Counted from the first letter of the stretch, positions 53,065 through 62,994 are shown. The stretch is DNA of 64,000 nucleotides from Paracoccus sp. (in: a-proteobacteria) (GCF_030538755.1 NZ_JAUNTJ010000008.1:59793-123792), one strand, 5' to 3'. Numbers and translations are program-made. Notes: generated by a model from the letters alone, not told the origin.

Positions 53065-53085
53065 TTTTCGCAAATATCCCCCACA

Positions 53086-53105
53086 GGCGCGGAATAGGCC
53101 GCGCC
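53086..53105 (+). terminator. Hairpin after aroC
   Basis: GGCGCGG-AATAGG-CCGCGCC is a perfect 7-base stem followed by TTCCTG, 21 bases after the aroC stop and just before the Pho boxes. Confidence 0.55.
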
Positions 53106-53114
53106 TTCCTGCGT

Positions 53115-53154
53115 TGTTACAAAAGCGTCACGTATTATTCGCATAAGCGTCACG
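53115..53154 (+). promoter_or_regulatory. Tandem Pho box upstream of pstS
   Basis: Four 7-base units occur at an exact 11-base period: TGTTACA, CGTCACG, ATTCGCA and CGTCACG, each separated by 4 AT-rich bases. The PhoB consensus is two CTGTCAT-like units spaced by 4, so this is two adjacent Pho boxes. It lies 60-99 bases before the pstS start, and PhoB is encoded at the end of the operon. Confidence 0.85.
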
Positions 53155-53213
53155 CGCCGCCGATAGACGGGCGGCAGGCCGCGAAGGCCCTGTTAACGAC
53201 TCAGGAGAGGTCT

Positions 53214-54239
53214 ATGAAATCCGTGAAATTCACCGTCTCGGCGATCGCGCTGCTTGCAGCTTCGGCGACGCTGGCGTCCGCACGCGATCAGGTTCAGGTT
53301 GCCGGTTCTTCCACCGTTCTGCCCTATGCCACCATCGTTGCTGAACTGTTCGGCGAAAACACCGACTTCGCCACGCCGGTCATCGAATCGGGCGGTTCCT
53401 CGACTGGTCTGCGCCGCTTCTGCGAAGGCGTGGGTGAAAACACCACCGACATCGCCAACAGCTCGCGCCCGATCCGCGACAGCGAAAAGCAGACCTGCCA
53501 TGACAATGGCGTGACCGACATCATGGAAGTGCGCATCGGTTATGATGGCATCGTGTTCGCGAACCTGGCTTCGGGTAACACCTTCCAGTTCACCCCGGCC
53601 GAATGGTTCAACGCGATGGCGGCCCGCCGCGTGGTTGACGGCGCGATCGTGGACAACACCACCAGCAACTGGAACGAAATCAACCCGGAACTGCCCAGCC
53701 AGGAAATCATGGCCTTCGTGCCGGGCACCCGTCACGGCACCCGTGAAGTGTTCGAAGAAAAAGTCATCATGGTTGGCTGCGAAGAATCCGGCGCCAAAGC
53801 CGTGTTCGAAGCTGAACTGAGCGAAGAAGACGCCAAGGAAGCCTGCCACGTTCTGCGCACCGACGGTCGCGCCGTGGACATCGACGGCGACTATACCGAG
53901 ACGCTGGCCCGCATCAACAGCTCGCCCAACGGGATCGGCGTGTTCGGCCTGTCGTTCTATGAAAACAACACCGACACCCTGCAAGTGGCGACCATGAGCG
54001 GCGTCACCCCCTCGACCGAGACCATCGCTTCGGGCGAATACCCGGTGTCGCGTCCGCTGTTCATCTACGTCAAGAAAGCCCATCTGGGTGAAATCGCCGG
54101 TCTGAAAGAATTCGTCGAATTCTTTGTGTCCGATGACGTTGCCGGCCCGAACGGCCCGCTGTCGCAATATGGTCTGGTTGCCGACCCGGAACTGGCCGCG
54201 ACCCAGCAGGCTGTCACCGACGAAGCGACCATGAACTGA
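53214..54239 (+). CDS. pstS: Phosphate-binding periplasmic protein PstS
   Basis: The 341-residue high-affinity phosphate-binding protein has a signal peptide ending LASA and then QVAGSSTVLPYA, the family's Ser-rich phosphate loop. SGGSSTGLRRFCEG and the TRHGTREVF segment supply further phosphate ligands. TCAGGAGAGG precedes the ATG. Codon use is less GC-extreme than its neighbours, matching strong expression. It opens the pst-pho operon, under a tandem Pho box. Confidence 0.97.
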   Translation: MKSVKFTVSAIALLAASATLASARDQVQVAGSSTVLPYATIVAELFGENTDFATPVIESGGSSTGLRRFCEGVGENTTDIANSSRPIRDSEKQTCHDNGVTDIMEVRIGYDGIVFANLASGNTFQFTPAEWFNAMAARRVVDGAIVDNTTSNWNEINPELPSQEIMAFVPGTRHGTREVFEEKVIMVGCEESGAKAVFEAELSEEDAKEACHVLRTDGRAVDIDGDYTETLARINSSPNGIGVFGLSFYENNTDTLQVATMSGVTPSTETIASGEYPVSRPLFIYVKKAHLGEIAGLKEFVEFFVSDDVAGPNGPLSQYGLVADPELAATQQAVTDEATMN

Positions 54240-54248
54240 TGAATACCG

Positions 54249-54287
54249 GGTGGTGCGGGCAAAGACCCGCGCCACCTGTTTCTTTTT
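54249..54287 (+). terminator. Hairpin with U tract between pstS and pstC
   Basis: GGTGGTGCGGG and CCCGCGCCACC form an 11-base stem (one G-U) followed by TGTTTCTTTTT. It starts 10 bases after the pstS stop. It should stop most transcripts, giving PstS in large excess over the membrane subunits. Confidence 0.88.
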
Positions 54288-54330
54288 GCAATTTTCCGCA
54301 TCAATCCGCCCTTTAGCAAGGATTTGACCG

Positions 54331-55536
54331 ATGCCAATGTCCTGGGCTTTGTTGGCCACCCTGCTGCTGGCGATTGCCGGTTATGTCGTCGCGCGCAGCC
54401 GCGCGCTTGCCGCTGTGGGCAACGACATCCGCCAACTGCACAGCCGCCCGACCTATCACGGCATGAACGCCGCTCTGAATGCCTTTTTGCCGCCGATCGT
54501 CATCATGGCGATTGCGTCGCTTTTGCGTATGGCGGGGGTTCTTGGCGCTGGTGCCATGCCGATTGTCGCCGTGATCGCACTGGCCGCCGGGATTGCCGGG
54601 CTGGGCTGGGGCGTGACCCGCGTCAACGCCGCCTTCCGTGCCCGCAATACCGTTGAAAAGATCATCCTCGGCGTTCTGATCTTTTGTTCGTCGATTGCCA
54701 TTGCCACCACCATCGGCATCGTGCTGTCGCTGATTTTCGAAACCGGGCGGTTCTTCCAACTGCATTCATGGCAGGATTTCCTGTTCGGCACGCAATTCGC
54801 ACCGCGCCCCGAGGGCATTTCCCGCCTTGGGATGCTGCCGCTGCTGTGGGGGACGCTGTATATCTCGTTCATCGCGCTGCTGTTTGCGGTGCCCATCGGG
54901 CTGCTGGCGGCGATCTATCTGTCGGAATACGCCAGCCCGCGGATGCGCAGCATCGCCAAGCCGGTGGTCGAGGTTCTGGCCGGTATCCCGACCATTGTTT
55001 ACGGCCTGTTCGCCCTTGTCACCGTCGGCCCGATGCTGCGCGACTATTTCGCGGCGCCGCTGGGGCTGGGAACCTCGGCATCCTCGGTGATGACGGCGGG
55101 TCTGGTGATGGGCATCATGCTGATCCCCTTCGTCAGTTCGCTGTCCGACGACATCATCAACGCCGTGCCGCAAAGCCTGCGCGACGGCGCGCTTGGCCTT
55201 GGCTCGACGCCTTCGGAAACCGTAAAGCAGGTCGTGCTGCCCGCCGCATTGCCCGGCATCGTCGGTGCTGTCCTGCTGGCGGCCAGCCGCGCCATCGGTG
55301 AAACGATGATCGTGGTGCTGGGTGCCGGTGCCGCCGCCACCATGAGCCTGAACCCGTTCGAGGCCATGACGACGATCACCGTCAAAATCGTGGGTCAGTT
55401 GACCGGCGATAACGACTTTTCCTCGCCCGAGATGCTGGTGGCCTTTGCCCTTGGCCTGACCCTGTTCATCATCACGCTGGGGCTGAACATTGTCGCGCTG
55501 TATATCGTGCGCAAATATCGCGAGCAGTACGAATGA
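54331..55536 (+). CDS. pstC: Phosphate ABC transporter permease PstC
   Basis: The 401-residue permease has the long N-terminal region with two or three extra hydrophobic helices found in alphaproteobacterial PstC, against about 319 residues in E. coli. The core has LLWGTLYISFIALLFAVPIG, the PTIVYGLFAL signature and the EAA loop GALGLGSTPSETVKQVVLPA. It overlaps pstA by 4 bases. The start ATG at 54331 is accepted although the ribosome site (AAGGA) is 11 bases away. Confidence 0.95.
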   Translation: MPMSWALLATLLLAIAGYVVARSRALAAVGNDIRQLHSRPTYHGMNAALNAFLPPIVIMAIASLLRMAGVLGAGAMPIVAVIALAAGIAGLGWGVTRVNAAFRARNTVEKIILGVLIFCSSIAIATTIGIVLSLIFETGRFFQLHSWQDFLFGTQFAPRPEGISRLGMLPLLWGTLYISFIALLFAVPIGLLAAIYLSEYASPRMRSIAKPVVEVLAGIPTIVYGLFALVTVGPMLRDYFAAPLGLGTSASSVMTAGLVMGIMLIPFVSSLSDDIINAVPQSLRDGALGLGSTPSETVKQVVLPAALPGIVGAVLLAASRAIGETMIVVLGAGAAATMSLNPFEAMTTITVKIVGQLTGDNDFSSPEMLVAFALGLTLFIITLGLNIVALYIVRKYREQYE

Positions 55537-56894
55537 CCGATATGCCCGTTGAAAACAACCGCCCCGCGCCGCCCCGTGCCGTCAGTTCGCTGCTGGCCAA
55601 GGATGCGCGCACCCGCCGCCGCAACGCCTCGGAAAGCCGGTTTCGCGGCTATGGTCTGGCCGCCATCGGTATTGCCGTGCTGGCGCTGGTCATTCTGGTG
55701 ACGACCATCCTGCGCGACGGTTCTTCGGCCTTTCGGCAGACCTATCTGGACCTGCCGGTTTACCTGAACCCCGAAGTCGTGGACCCGCAGGGCAACCGCG
55801 ATCCGGCCGAAATGTCGCGCGTGCTGACGCTGGCCTACAGCCGGGTGCTGGATGCCTCGCTGGATGCCGCGGTCGCCGGGATGAACCTGAATATCGAAGG
55901 TCTGACCGAAGGCGACATCGACGGCATCGTTTCCCGCGAGGCGGCGGCGCAATTGCGTCGCATGGTGCTGAACGACCCGGATCTGGTCGGGCAGACGGTC
56001 GATGTGAACGTGCTGGTGAATGGCCGCGTGGACGGCTATTTCAAGGGCCGCGTCACCATGGCCAGTGCCGAACGCGACAGCAATACCTCGCCCGCGCAAC
56101 TGATGCTGGCGGACGAACTGAAACGCCAGGGCCTGCTGGTCACGCGCTTTAACCGCGAATTCATCACCAACCCCGACGCATCCGACCAGCGCCCCGAGGC
56201 GGCCGGTCTGGGCGTGGCCATCCTTGGTTCGTTCTACATGATGCTGGTGGTGCTGTTCCTGTCGGTTCCCATCGGGGTCGCCGCCAGCATCTATCTGGAG
56301 GAATTCGCCCCCAAGAACCGCTGGACCGACGTGATCGAGGTGAACATCGCCAATCTGGCCGCCGTGCCCTCGATCGTTTACGGTATCCTTGGTCTGGCCG
56401 CGTTCATCAGCTTTGCCGGCCTGCCGCAATCGGCGCCCATCGTCGGCGGTCTGGTGCTGACGCTGATGACCCTGCCCACGATCATCATCGCCACCCGCGC
56501 ATCGCTGAAATCGGTGCCGCCCTCGATCCGCGATGCGGCGCTTGGGATCGGGGCCAGCCGGATGCAGACGGTGTTCCATCATGTGCTGCCGCTGGCGATG
56601 CCCGGCATCCTGACCGGCACCATCATCGGTCTGGCGCAGGCTTTGGGCGAAACCGCCCCGCTGCTGCTGATCGGCATGGTTGCCTTTGTGCGCACCTATC
56701 CCGATGCGCCTTGGGCGGGCGGTCTGATGGACCCGGCCTCGGCCCTGCCGGTTCAGGTTTACAACTGGACCCAGCGGTCTGACCCGGCCTTCATCGAACG
56801 CGCCTCGGGTGCCATTATCATCCTGCTTATCTTCCTGCTGTGCATGAACGTGCTGGCCATCTATCTGCGCCGCAAGTTCGAGCGTCGCTGGTAA
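55533..56894 (+). CDS. pstA: Phosphate ABC transporter permease PstA
   Basis: The 453-residue protein is much longer than E. coli PstA (about 296). The extra part is an N-terminal cytoplasmic stretch and a periplasmic insertion of about 150 residues between the first two helices ([19 protein letters not shown] onward), corresponding to DUF3333 in alphaproteobacterial PstA. The core permease is standard: [14 protein letters not shown], and EAA loop [20 protein letters not shown]. It overlaps pstC and is followed 22 bases later by pstB. Confidence 0.95.
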   Translation: MTDMPVENNRPAPPRAVSSLLAKDARTRRRNASESRFRGYGLAAIGIAVLALVILVTTILRDGSSAFRQTYLDLPVYLNPEVVDPQGNRDPAEMSRVLTLAYSRVLDASLDAAVAGMNLNIEGLTEGDIDGIVSREAAAQLRRMVLNDPDLVGQTVDVNVLVNGRVDGYFKGRVTMASAERDSNTSPAQLMLADELKRQGLLVTRFNREFITNPDASDQRPEAAGLGVAILGSFYMMLVVLFLSVPIGVAASIYLEEFAPKNRWTDVIEVNIANLAAVPSIVYGILGLAAFISFAGLPQSAPIVGGLVLTLMTLPTIIIATRASLKSVPPSIRDAALGIGASRMQTVFHHVLPLAMPGILTGTIIGLAQALGETAPLLLIGMVAFVRTYPDAPWAGGLMDPASALPVQVYNWTQRSDPAFIERASGAIIILLIFLLCMNVLAIYLRRKFERRW

Positions 56895-56916
56895 GCGCGG
56901 CGCAAGGAGTATTATC

Positions 56917-57714
56917 ATGTATGACGCCAATCGCGCGGAGACCAACGTGACCAACGACGACATCAAGATCGCTGCCCGCAAAGTGCAGGTCTATTATGGC
57001 GATAAACATGCCATCAAGGACGTGGACGTTGATATTCTGGACAAGACCGTGACGGCCTTTATCGGCCCGTCTGGTTGCGGCAAGTCCACCTTTTTGCGCT
57101 GTATCAACCGCATGAACGATACGATCGACATCTGCCGGGTCGAAGGCTCGATCACGCTGGATGGCGAAGACATCTATGACAAGCGCGTCGATCCGGTGCA
57201 ATTGCGCGCCAAGGTAGGGATGGTGTTTCAGAAACCCAACCCCTTCCCCAAATCGATCTATGACAACGTGGCCTATGGCCCGCGCATTCACGGTCTGGCC
57301 CGTGGCAAGGCCGAACTGGATGAAATCGTCGAAAAGGCGCTGCGCGGCGCCGCGCTGTGGGAAGAGGTCAAGGACCGCCTGAACGAAACCGGCACCGGCC
57401 TGTCGGGCGGTCAGCAACAGCGCCTGTGCATCGCCCGCGCCGTCGCCACCGCACCCGAAGTCCTGCTGATGGACGAACCCTGTTCGGCGCTGGACCCCAT
57501 CGCCACCAGCCAGGTCGAGGAGCTGATCGACCAGTTGCGGCAAAAGTTTTCGGTGGTGATCGTCACCCACTCGATGCAGCAGGCCGCGCGTGTCAGCCAG
57601 AAAACCGCATTTTTCCACCTTGGGAACCTTGTGGAATACGGTAACACTGACGACATCTTTACCAATCCGCGCGACCCGCGCACCGAAAGCTATATCTCGG
57701 GCCGGATCGGCTAA
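56917..57714 (+). CDS. pstB: Phosphate ABC transporter ATP-binding protein PstB
   Basis: The 265-residue ATPase has Walker [20 protein letters not shown], the Q-loop [17 protein letters not shown] specific to PstB, signature [14 protein letters not shown] and Walker [14 protein letters not shown]. It energises phosphate uptake through PstCA. AAGGAG lies 12 bases before the start. Confidence 0.98.
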   Translation: MYDANRAETNVTNDDIKIAARKVQVYYGDKHAIKDVDVDILDKTVTAFIGPSGCGKSTFLRCINRMNDTIDICRVEGSITLDGEDIYDKRVDPVQLRAKVGMVFQKPNPFPKSIYDNVAYGPRIHGLARGKAELDEIVEKALRGAALWEEVKDRLNETGTGLSGGQQQRLCIARAVATAPEVLLMDEPCSALDPIATSQVEELIDQLRQKFSVVIVTHSMQQAARVSQKTAFFHLGNLVEYGNTDDIFTNPRDPRTESYISGRIG

Positions 57715-57726
57715 GTCAGAGGGCAG

Positions 57727-58470
57727 ATGAACATGAACCGTGACAAACACATCGCCAGCGCCTTTGACCGGGATCTGGAAACCGCGCAGGCTCTGGTCGT
57801 CAAGATGGGTGGTCTGGTCGAACAGGCCATCATCGACGCCGCCGCCGCGCTGGAAACCCGTGACGCCGAACTGGCCGAAGAGGTGCGCCTGCGCGACCGT
57901 AACATCGACGCGCTGGATCAGCAGATCAACGAAGAGGCCGCGCGCCTGATCGCCCTGCGCGCGCCGACGGCCACCGACCTGCGGCTGGTGCTGTCGGTCA
58001 TCAAGATCTCGGCCTCGCTGGAACGGGTCGGCGATTACGCCAAGAACATCTCCAAGCGCAGCAACGTGCTGTTGGCGATGAATCAGGTCAACGGCTCGGC
58101 TGCGGCGCTGCGCCGGATGGCGGGCACGGCCGAGGCGATGCTGAAAGATGCGCTGGACAGCTATATCCGCCGCGATGTCCAACTGGCCGCTGATGTGCGC
58201 GCCCGCGACATCGAGGTGGATCAGATGTATAACGCGCTGTTCCGCGAATTCCTGACCTATATGATGGAAGACCCGCGCAACATCACCGCCTGTATGCACC
58301 TGCATTTCATCGCCAAGAACATCGAGCGGATGGGCGACCACGCCACCACTATCGCCGAACAGGTGATCTATCTGGTCACGGGCGAAGCCCCCGACGAAAG
58401 CCGGCCCAAAAGCGACAGCGTGACCAAGGCCGGCGTGGCCGAGACCCTGAACCATCAATCGCAGGAATAA
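57727..58470 (+). CDS. phoU: Phosphate-uptake regulator PhoU
   Basis: The 247-residue protein has two PhoU helical-bundle repeats, with the metal-site motifs RDLRLVLSVIKI-like (TDLRLVLSVIKISASLERVG) in the first and HLHFIAKNIERMGDHATT in the second. PhoU links the Pst transporter to the PhoR kinase and keeps the regulon off when phosphate is plentiful. It begins 12 bases after pstB. Confidence 0.97.
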   Translation: MNMNRDKHIASAFDRDLETAQALVVKMGGLVEQAIIDAAAALETRDAELAEEVRLRDRNIDALDQQINEEAARLIALRAPTATDLRLVLSVIKISASLERVGDYAKNISKRSNVLLAMNQVNGSAAALRRMAGTAEAMLKDALDSYIRRDVQLAADVRARDIEVDQMYNALFREFLTYMMEDPRNITACMHLHFIAKNIERMGDHATTIAEQVIYLVTGEAPDESRPKSDSVTKAGVAETLNHQSQE

Positions 58471-58474
58471 GCAG

Positions 58475-59167
58475 ATGAGCGCGCGTCAGGTATCCAAAGT
58501 TCTGGTTGTCGAAGACGAAAGCGCGCAGCGCGAGGTTCTGCAATACAATCTCGAAGCCGAAGGTTTCGGTGTCGTCATGGCCGAAAACGGTGATGAGGCG
58601 CTGCTGCTGGTGGCCGAAGAACAGCCCGATCTGGTCGTGCTGGATTGGATGCTGCCGAACGTGTCCGGGATCGAGGTGTGCCGTCGGCTCAAGGCTGATC
58701 CGATGACCCGCCCGATCCCGATCATCATGCTGTCCGCACGCGGCGACGAAGGCGACCGCGTGCGGGGGCTGGAAACCGGGGCCGATGATTACATGGTCAA
58801 GCCCTATTCCGTTGTGGAACTGATGGCGCGGCTGCGCACGCAACTGCGCCGCACCCGCCCCGCCAGCATGGGCGAGCGGCTGTCCTTTGACGACATCGTG
58901 CTGGATGCCGCCGAACACCGCGTCTTTCGCAGCGGCCAGCCGCTGCATCTTGGCCCGACCGAATTCCGGCTGCTGTCCACGCTGATGGAAAAGCCGGGCC
59001 GGGTCTGGACGCGCGAACAACTGCTGGATCGCGTCTGGGGGCGCGACATCTATGTGGATACCCGCACCATCGACGTGCATGTGGGGCGTCTGCGCAAGGC
59101 GCTGATGGCCAATGGCGGCAATAATCCGGTGCGCACGGTGCGCGGCACCGGCTATGCCTTGGGGTGA
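58475..59167 (+). CDS. phoB: Phosphate-regulon response regulator PhoB
   Basis: The 230-residue response regulator has an N-terminal receiver with the acidic pocket VVEDE, phosphoacceptor Asp57 in VVLDWMLP and the Lys of DDYMVKPYS. The C-terminal winged helix matches PhoB/OmpR (LHLGPTEFRLL, RVWGRDIYVDTRTIDVHVGR). It starts 4 bases after phoU and would bind the Pho boxes at 53115. The partner kinase gene phoR is not present on either side of this operon. Confidence 0.97.
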   Translation: MSARQVSKVLVVEDESAQREVLQYNLEAEGFGVVMAENGDEALLLVAEEQPDLVVLDWMLPNVSGIEVCRRLKADPMTRPIPIIMLSARGDEGDRVRGLETGADDYMVKPYSVVELMARLRTQLRRTRPASMGERLSFDDIVLDAAEHRVFRSGQPLHLGPTEFRLLSTLMEKPGRVWTREQLLDRVWGRDIYVDTRTIDVHVGRLRKALMANGGNNPVRTVRGTGYALG

Positions 59168-59190
59168 CGCCCCTTCGTTTGGGGCGTTCT
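59167..59190 (+). terminator. Hairpin at the end of phoB
   Basis: ACGCCCC-TTCGTTT-GGGGCGT is a perfect 7-base stem starting at the last base of the stop codon, followed by TCT. It probably ends the pst-pho operon. Confidence 0.65.
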
Positions 59191-59209
59191 GGCGGGCGAC
59201 GGCGTGATC

Positions 59210-59869
59210 TCAGGTGATCTGGGCGGTCAGCGCGGGCAGGCCGTCCACTTCGGCCCGGATGGTGTCGCCACGCTGCAAGGGGCCGACGCCTGCGGGCGTG
59301 CCGGTCATCACCAGATCGCCGGGTTGCAGATGATACAGCGTTGACAAAAAGGCGACCAGCGCCGCTTCGGGGAAAATCATGTCGGCCAGCCTGCCGTTCT
59401 GCCGCTGGTCGCCGTTGACCGACAGGCGGATGCCCGGCCCCGGCCTGGCGGCAGACAGAGGCGCGATGACCGCGCTGGCCTCGAAATCCTTGGCCGCATC
59501 CCAGGGGCGGCGCTTGTCCTTGGCCTCGGCTTGCAGATCGCGGCGCGTCAGGTCCAGCCCGACGGCGCGGGCAATGATCGCGGCGGCGGCATCCTGTTCG
59601 CTGGCGTTCGACAGCGGCGCGCCGATGGCCAGCACCAGTTCGACCTCGTGATGCAGATCGGCGGTGCCGGGCGGATAGGGGATTGCGCCGGGATGAGCCA
59701 GCGCATGGGCGGATTTGGTGAAAAAGAACGGCTTTTCGCGATCAACCGCATTGCCCATTTCCGCCGCGTGATCGGCATAATTGCGGCCGATACAAAAGAT
59801 CCGCCGCACCGGAAAGCTGGTCCCGTCCAGCGGCAGGGCAGGGCGGGGCAGGTCGAAGATCGGGGTCAT
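59210..59869 (-). CDS. Fumarylacetoacetate hydrolase-family protein (fumarylpyruvate hydrolase-like)
   Basis: The 219-residue protein has the FAH fold core: RIFCIGRNYADHAAEMG, the metal-binding HHEVELVLAIG with its two glutamates, and MTGTPAGVGPLQRGD near the end. Members hydrolyse C-C bonds in fumarylpyruvate, acylpyruvates or oxaloacetate decarboxylation. The size and N terminus are closest to fumarylpyruvate hydrolase/FAHD1. The start at 59869 has AAAGGAA upstream and overlaps the stop of the sugar kinase (ATGA). The pairing with a sugar kinase does not indicate a known pathway. Confidence 0.88.
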   Translation of the reverse strand: MTPIFDLPRPALPLDGTSFPVRRIFCIGRNYADHAAEMGNAVDREKPFFFTKSAHALAHPGAIPYPPGTADLHHEVELVLAIGAPLSNASEQDAAAAIIARAVGLDLTRRDLQAEAKDKRRPWDAAKDFEASAVIAPLSAARPGPGIRLSVNGDQRQNGRLADMIFPEAALVAFLSTLYHLQPGDLVMTGTPAGVGPLQRGDTIRAEVDGLPALTAQIT

Positions 59870-60735
59870 GGCTGTTCCTTTAGAAAGCGGTCTACTTGCT
59901 CGGCGTCGGGCATGGCGTCGCTGGCACCGGGGCGTGTGACCTGAATGGCCGCAGCGGCCGAGGCGCGGCGCAAAGCGGTGGCGATGTCCTGCCCGCTGTC
60001 CAGCCCGGCGGCGAACCAGCCCGCAAAGCAATCGCCTGCCCCGGTGGTATCGACCGGGCGCACCGGAAACGCGGGGCAATGCGTGACGGTGCCGCTGCGC
60101 AGGTCGCGGTAATCCGCCCCCTCGGCCCCGCGCGTCACCAGCAGCCCCTCGACCGGCAGATCCTGACCCAAGGCGGTGAACAGGGCATCCGCCTCGCCCG
60201 CGTTCATGGCCAGAATCGTGGCCAGCCCCAGCATGGCGCGCACCGCATCCACATCGAAGGGCGCGGCGGAATAGATCACACGCAGCCCCTTGTCGCGGGC
60301 GATGGCGGCGGTTTCGGCCTGAAGATTGGTCTCGTTCTGGATCAGCAGCGTGTCGCCGGGCTGCATCGCGTCGGCGACGGTCTGGGGCAGGGACAGCGCG
60401 CGGTTGGCGCCAGAGTGGATGATGATGGCGTTTTCGCCGGATGCGTCCAGCTGTATGATCGCATGGCCGGTGGCGTGATCGGACAGGCGCGCGACATGGG
60501 CCGTGTCGATCCCGGCAGCGGCCAGTTGCCGGATCACCCAATCGTCGCCGCGGCCGATTGCGCCGATATGGCGCACGACCGCCCCCGCCCGCGCGGCAGC
60601 GACCGACTGGTTCGCCCCCTTGCCCCCCAAGCCCTGCGCAAAGCTGCGCGCGGCAATGGTTTCGCCGGGCCGAACCAGATGGTCCAGCCGATAAACATGG
60701 TCAATGTTGATCGAGCCAAGATTCCAGATCGTCAT
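59866..60735 (-). CDS. rbsK: PfkB-family carbohydrate kinase, ribokinase type
   Basis: The 289-residue kinase has both PfkB signatures: QGLGGKGANQSVAAARAG near residue 35-50 and the C-terminal DTTGAGDCFAGWF anion hole with catalytic Asp. The first matches ribokinases better than fructokinases. It would phosphorylate ribose or a related pentose. No ribose transporter or isomerase gene is adjacent, so the natural substrate is uncertain. It is translationally coupled to the FAH-family gene. Confidence 0.85.
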   Translation of the reverse strand: MTIWNLGSINIDHVYRLDHLVRPGETIAARSFAQGLGGKGANQSVAAARAGAVVRHIGAIGRGDDWVIRQLAAAGIDTAHVARLSDHATGHAIIQLDASGENAIIIHSGANRALSLPQTVADAMQPGDTLLIQNETNLQAETAAIARDKGLRVIYSAAPFDVDAVRAMLGLATILAMNAGEADALFTALGQDLPVEGLLVTRGAEGADYRDLRSGTVTHCPAFPVRPVDTTGAGDCFAGWFAAGLDSGQDIATALRRASAAAAIQVTRPGASDAMPDAEQVDRFLKEQP

Positions 60736-60782
60736 GGCACCCCCTTGGCGGCATCAGACGCCGGGCAGGCGCGATTGTCCAG

Positions 60783-60810
60783 AAACGAAAACGCGCCCCG
60801 AAGGGCGCGT
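60783..60810 (-). terminator. Intrinsic terminator of the petABC operon
   Basis: On the minus strand ACGCGCCC-UUCG-GGGCGCGU is followed by UUUCGUUUCU. The perfect 8-base stem closed by an exceptionally stable UUCG tetraloop begins 20 bases after the petC stop. Confidence 0.93.
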
Positions 60811-60829
60811 TCGCAGCATGTCGTCAGGC

Positions 60830-61648
60830 TCAGGCCTGATTTTCGGACAGATGCTTGTGCTTGTAGGGTGCCCACAGACGCTTGTTCGTCAGATACAGCA
60901 GCGCCGTCAGCAGGATCATGAACAGGACCGAGATAAAACCGACCTGTTTACGCTCCATCATCTTGGGTTCCGCCGTCCAGGTCAGGAAGGCGGTGACGTC
61001 GCGGGCCATCTGATCGACAGTCGCAGGCGTGCCGTCCTCGTAGGTGACCTGATCCGGGTTCAGCGGAGGCGGCATCGCAATCAGCCCGCCGGCAAAGGCG
61101 GTGTTGTGATAAAAGACGCTGCCGGCCTGTTCGGTGTCTTCGCCGGTGTAATCCACCAGAATGGCGTGGATATATTCCGGCCCGCCGATGCCGCGGAACA
61201 GCTGGTTCAGGCCGGTGCCAACCGGGCCGTGGAACCCGGCGCGCGCCTTGGCCATCAGCGACAGGTCAGGCCCCGTGCCATCGGCGTGGGGGATGGTCGG
61301 GAAGTGGTCGGTCAGAACGCGTGGGCGTTCCTCGCCGGTTTCCTCGTCCATGATCATCGGCAGGTTGGCGGCATAGGCGCGCACCTGATCTTCGGGCAGG
61401 CCCGGCCCATTGGGGTCGGACAGCGTGCGGATCGGCACATAGCGCAGGCCGTGGCAGGCCGAGCAGACCTCGGTATAGACCTGAAGCCCGCGCTGAAGCT
61501 GGTGCTGATCGTATGTGCCGAACGGGCCTTCAAAGCTGAAGGTGATGTCCTCGACGTGGCCATCAGCCCCCGCCGCCTGCGACGTGACCGGCACCGACAA
61601 CAGCGACAGCGCCGCAACAGCCGAGAGCGTAAGTTTTCTCAGTGTCAT
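60830..61648 (-). CDS. petC: Cytochrome c1 of the bc1 complex
   Basis: The 272-residue precursor has a signal peptide ending SQAA, the haem-binding CSACH (Cys62, Cys65, His66), the Met ligand probably in GLIAMPPPL, and a C-terminal anchor ([18 protein letters not shown]). It passes electrons from the Rieske protein to cytochrome c in the periplasm. It lacks the long acidic N-terminal insertion of Paracoccus denitrificans cytochrome c1 and is the Rhodobacter size. It is the last gene of the operon. Confidence 0.97.
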   Translation of the reverse strand: MTLRKLTLSAVAALSLLSVPVTSQAAGADGHVEDITFSFEGPFGTYDQHQLQRGLQVYTEVCSACHGLRYVPIRTLSDPNGPGLPEDQVRAYAANLPMIMDEETGEERPRVLTDHFPTIPHADGTGPDLSLMAKARAGFHGPVGTGLNQLFRGIGGPEYIHAILVDYTGEDTEQAGSVFYHNTAFAGGLIAMPPPLNPDQVTYEDGTPATVDQMARDVTAFLTWTAEPKMMERKQVGFISVLFMILLTALLYLTNKRLWAPYKHKHLSENQA

Positions 61649-61660
61649 CGCAGCCTCTCC

Positions 61661-62983
61661 TTATTCGGCCGGGTGGGCTTGGGGACCGTAATGGTCGTTG
61701 AAATCTTCCTCGATCGTGGCCGGCATCGGTTCCGGTTTTTCGATCACGCCAAGGATCGGCAAAATCACGAGGAAATAGGCGAACCAGTAAGCCGCGCCGA
61801 CCAGCGAGATATAGGGGTAGATTCCCTCGGCAGGCATGGCACCGGCCCAGGTCAGGATGATGAAGTTCGCGGCGAACAGCCAGAACCACCACTTGAACTG
61901 CGGACGATAACGGCCCGAACGGACGCGGCTGGTATCCAGCCACGGCACCAGCGCCATGACCAGAATCGCGCCGAACATCGCGATCACGCCAAAGAATTTG
62001 GCGTCGATGATGCCAAAGCTGACAAAGCTGACCAGCTGCACCAGCCAGACATCGGCGGTAAAGGCGCGCAGGATCGCGTAGAAGGGCAGGAAATACCATT
62101 CCGGCACGATATGCGCGGGGGTCGCCAGCGGGTTCGCCTCGATATAGTTGTCGGGGTGGCCCAGATAGTTCGGCATAAAGCCGACGATGGCAAAGAACAC
62201 CACCAGAATCAGCGCCAGTGCGAACAGGTCTTTGATGACGAAATAGGGCCAGAAGGGCAGGGTGTCCCGCTCGGCCTCTTCTTTCGAAGTGCGGCGCACT
62301 TCGATGCCGGTCGGGTTGTTGTTGCCGGTGTGGTGGAAGGCCCAGATGTGGACGATCACCAGCGCCGCAATCACGAAGGGCAGCAGATAATGCAGCGAGA
62401 AAAAGCGGTTCAGCGTGGCGTTATCCACTGCCGGGCCGCCCAGCAGCCAGGTCTGGATGTCGGGACCGATGCCCGGAATGGCGCCGAACAGGCCGGTGAT
62501 GACGGTCGCGCCCCAGAAGGACATCTGACCCCAGGGCAGCACATAGCCCATGAAAGCGGTGCCCATCATGCACAGATAGATCAGCATGCCCACGATCCAG
62601 GTCACTTCGCGCGGGGCCTTGTAGGAACCGTAATACAGGCCGCGGAAGATGTGGATATAGACCGCCACAAAGAACAGCGACGCGCCATTGGCGTGCAGGT
62701 AGCGTAGCATATAGCCGCCGTTTACGTTGCGCATGATGTGTTCAACGCTGGCAAAGGCCAGATCGACATGCGGCGTATAGTGCATGGCCAGCACGATGCC
62801 GGTCACGATTTGCAGCGCAAGGCAGAACGCCAGAACGATGCCCCAGATCCACCACCAGTTCAGGTTTTTCGGGGTGGGGATCATCAACGTGTCATAGACC
62901 AGCCCGACGATGGGCAGGCGGCGGTGCAACCACCGCTCGATGCCCGTTTTGGGCTCATAATGGTCGTGCGGAATTCCCGACAT
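61661..62983 (-). CDS. petB: Cytochrome b of the bc1 complex
   Basis: The 440-residue membrane protein carries both b haems and the Qo and Qi quinone sites. Typical segments are [35 protein letters not shown] with a haem His, [20 protein letters not shown], and the Qo-site [14 protein letters not shown]. Eight hydrophobic helices fit the family. It lies 11 bases after petA and 12 bases before petC. Confidence 0.98.
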   Translation of the reverse strand: MSGIPHDHYEPKTGIERWLHRRLPIVGLVYDTLMIPTPKNLNWWWIWGIVLAFCLALQIVTGIVLAMHYTPHVDLAFASVEHIMRNVNGGYMLRYLHANGASLFFVAVYIHIFRGLYYGSYKAPREVTWIVGMLIYLCMMGTAFMGYVLPWGQMSFWGATVITGLFGAIPGIGPDIQTWLLGGPAVDNATLNRFFSLHYLLPFVIAALVIVHIWAFHHTGNNNPTGIEVRRTSKEEAERDTLPFWPYFVIKDLFALALILVVFFAIVGFMPNYLGHPDNYIEANPLATPAHIVPEWYFLPFYAILRAFTADVWLVQLVSFVSFGIIDAKFFGVIAMFGAILVMALVPWLDTSRVRSGRYRPQFKWWFWLFAANFIILTWAGAMPAEGIYPYISLVGAAYWFAYFLVILPILGVIEKPEPMPATIEEDFNDHYGPQAHPAE

Positions 62984-62994
62984 TGGTGTCCCCC

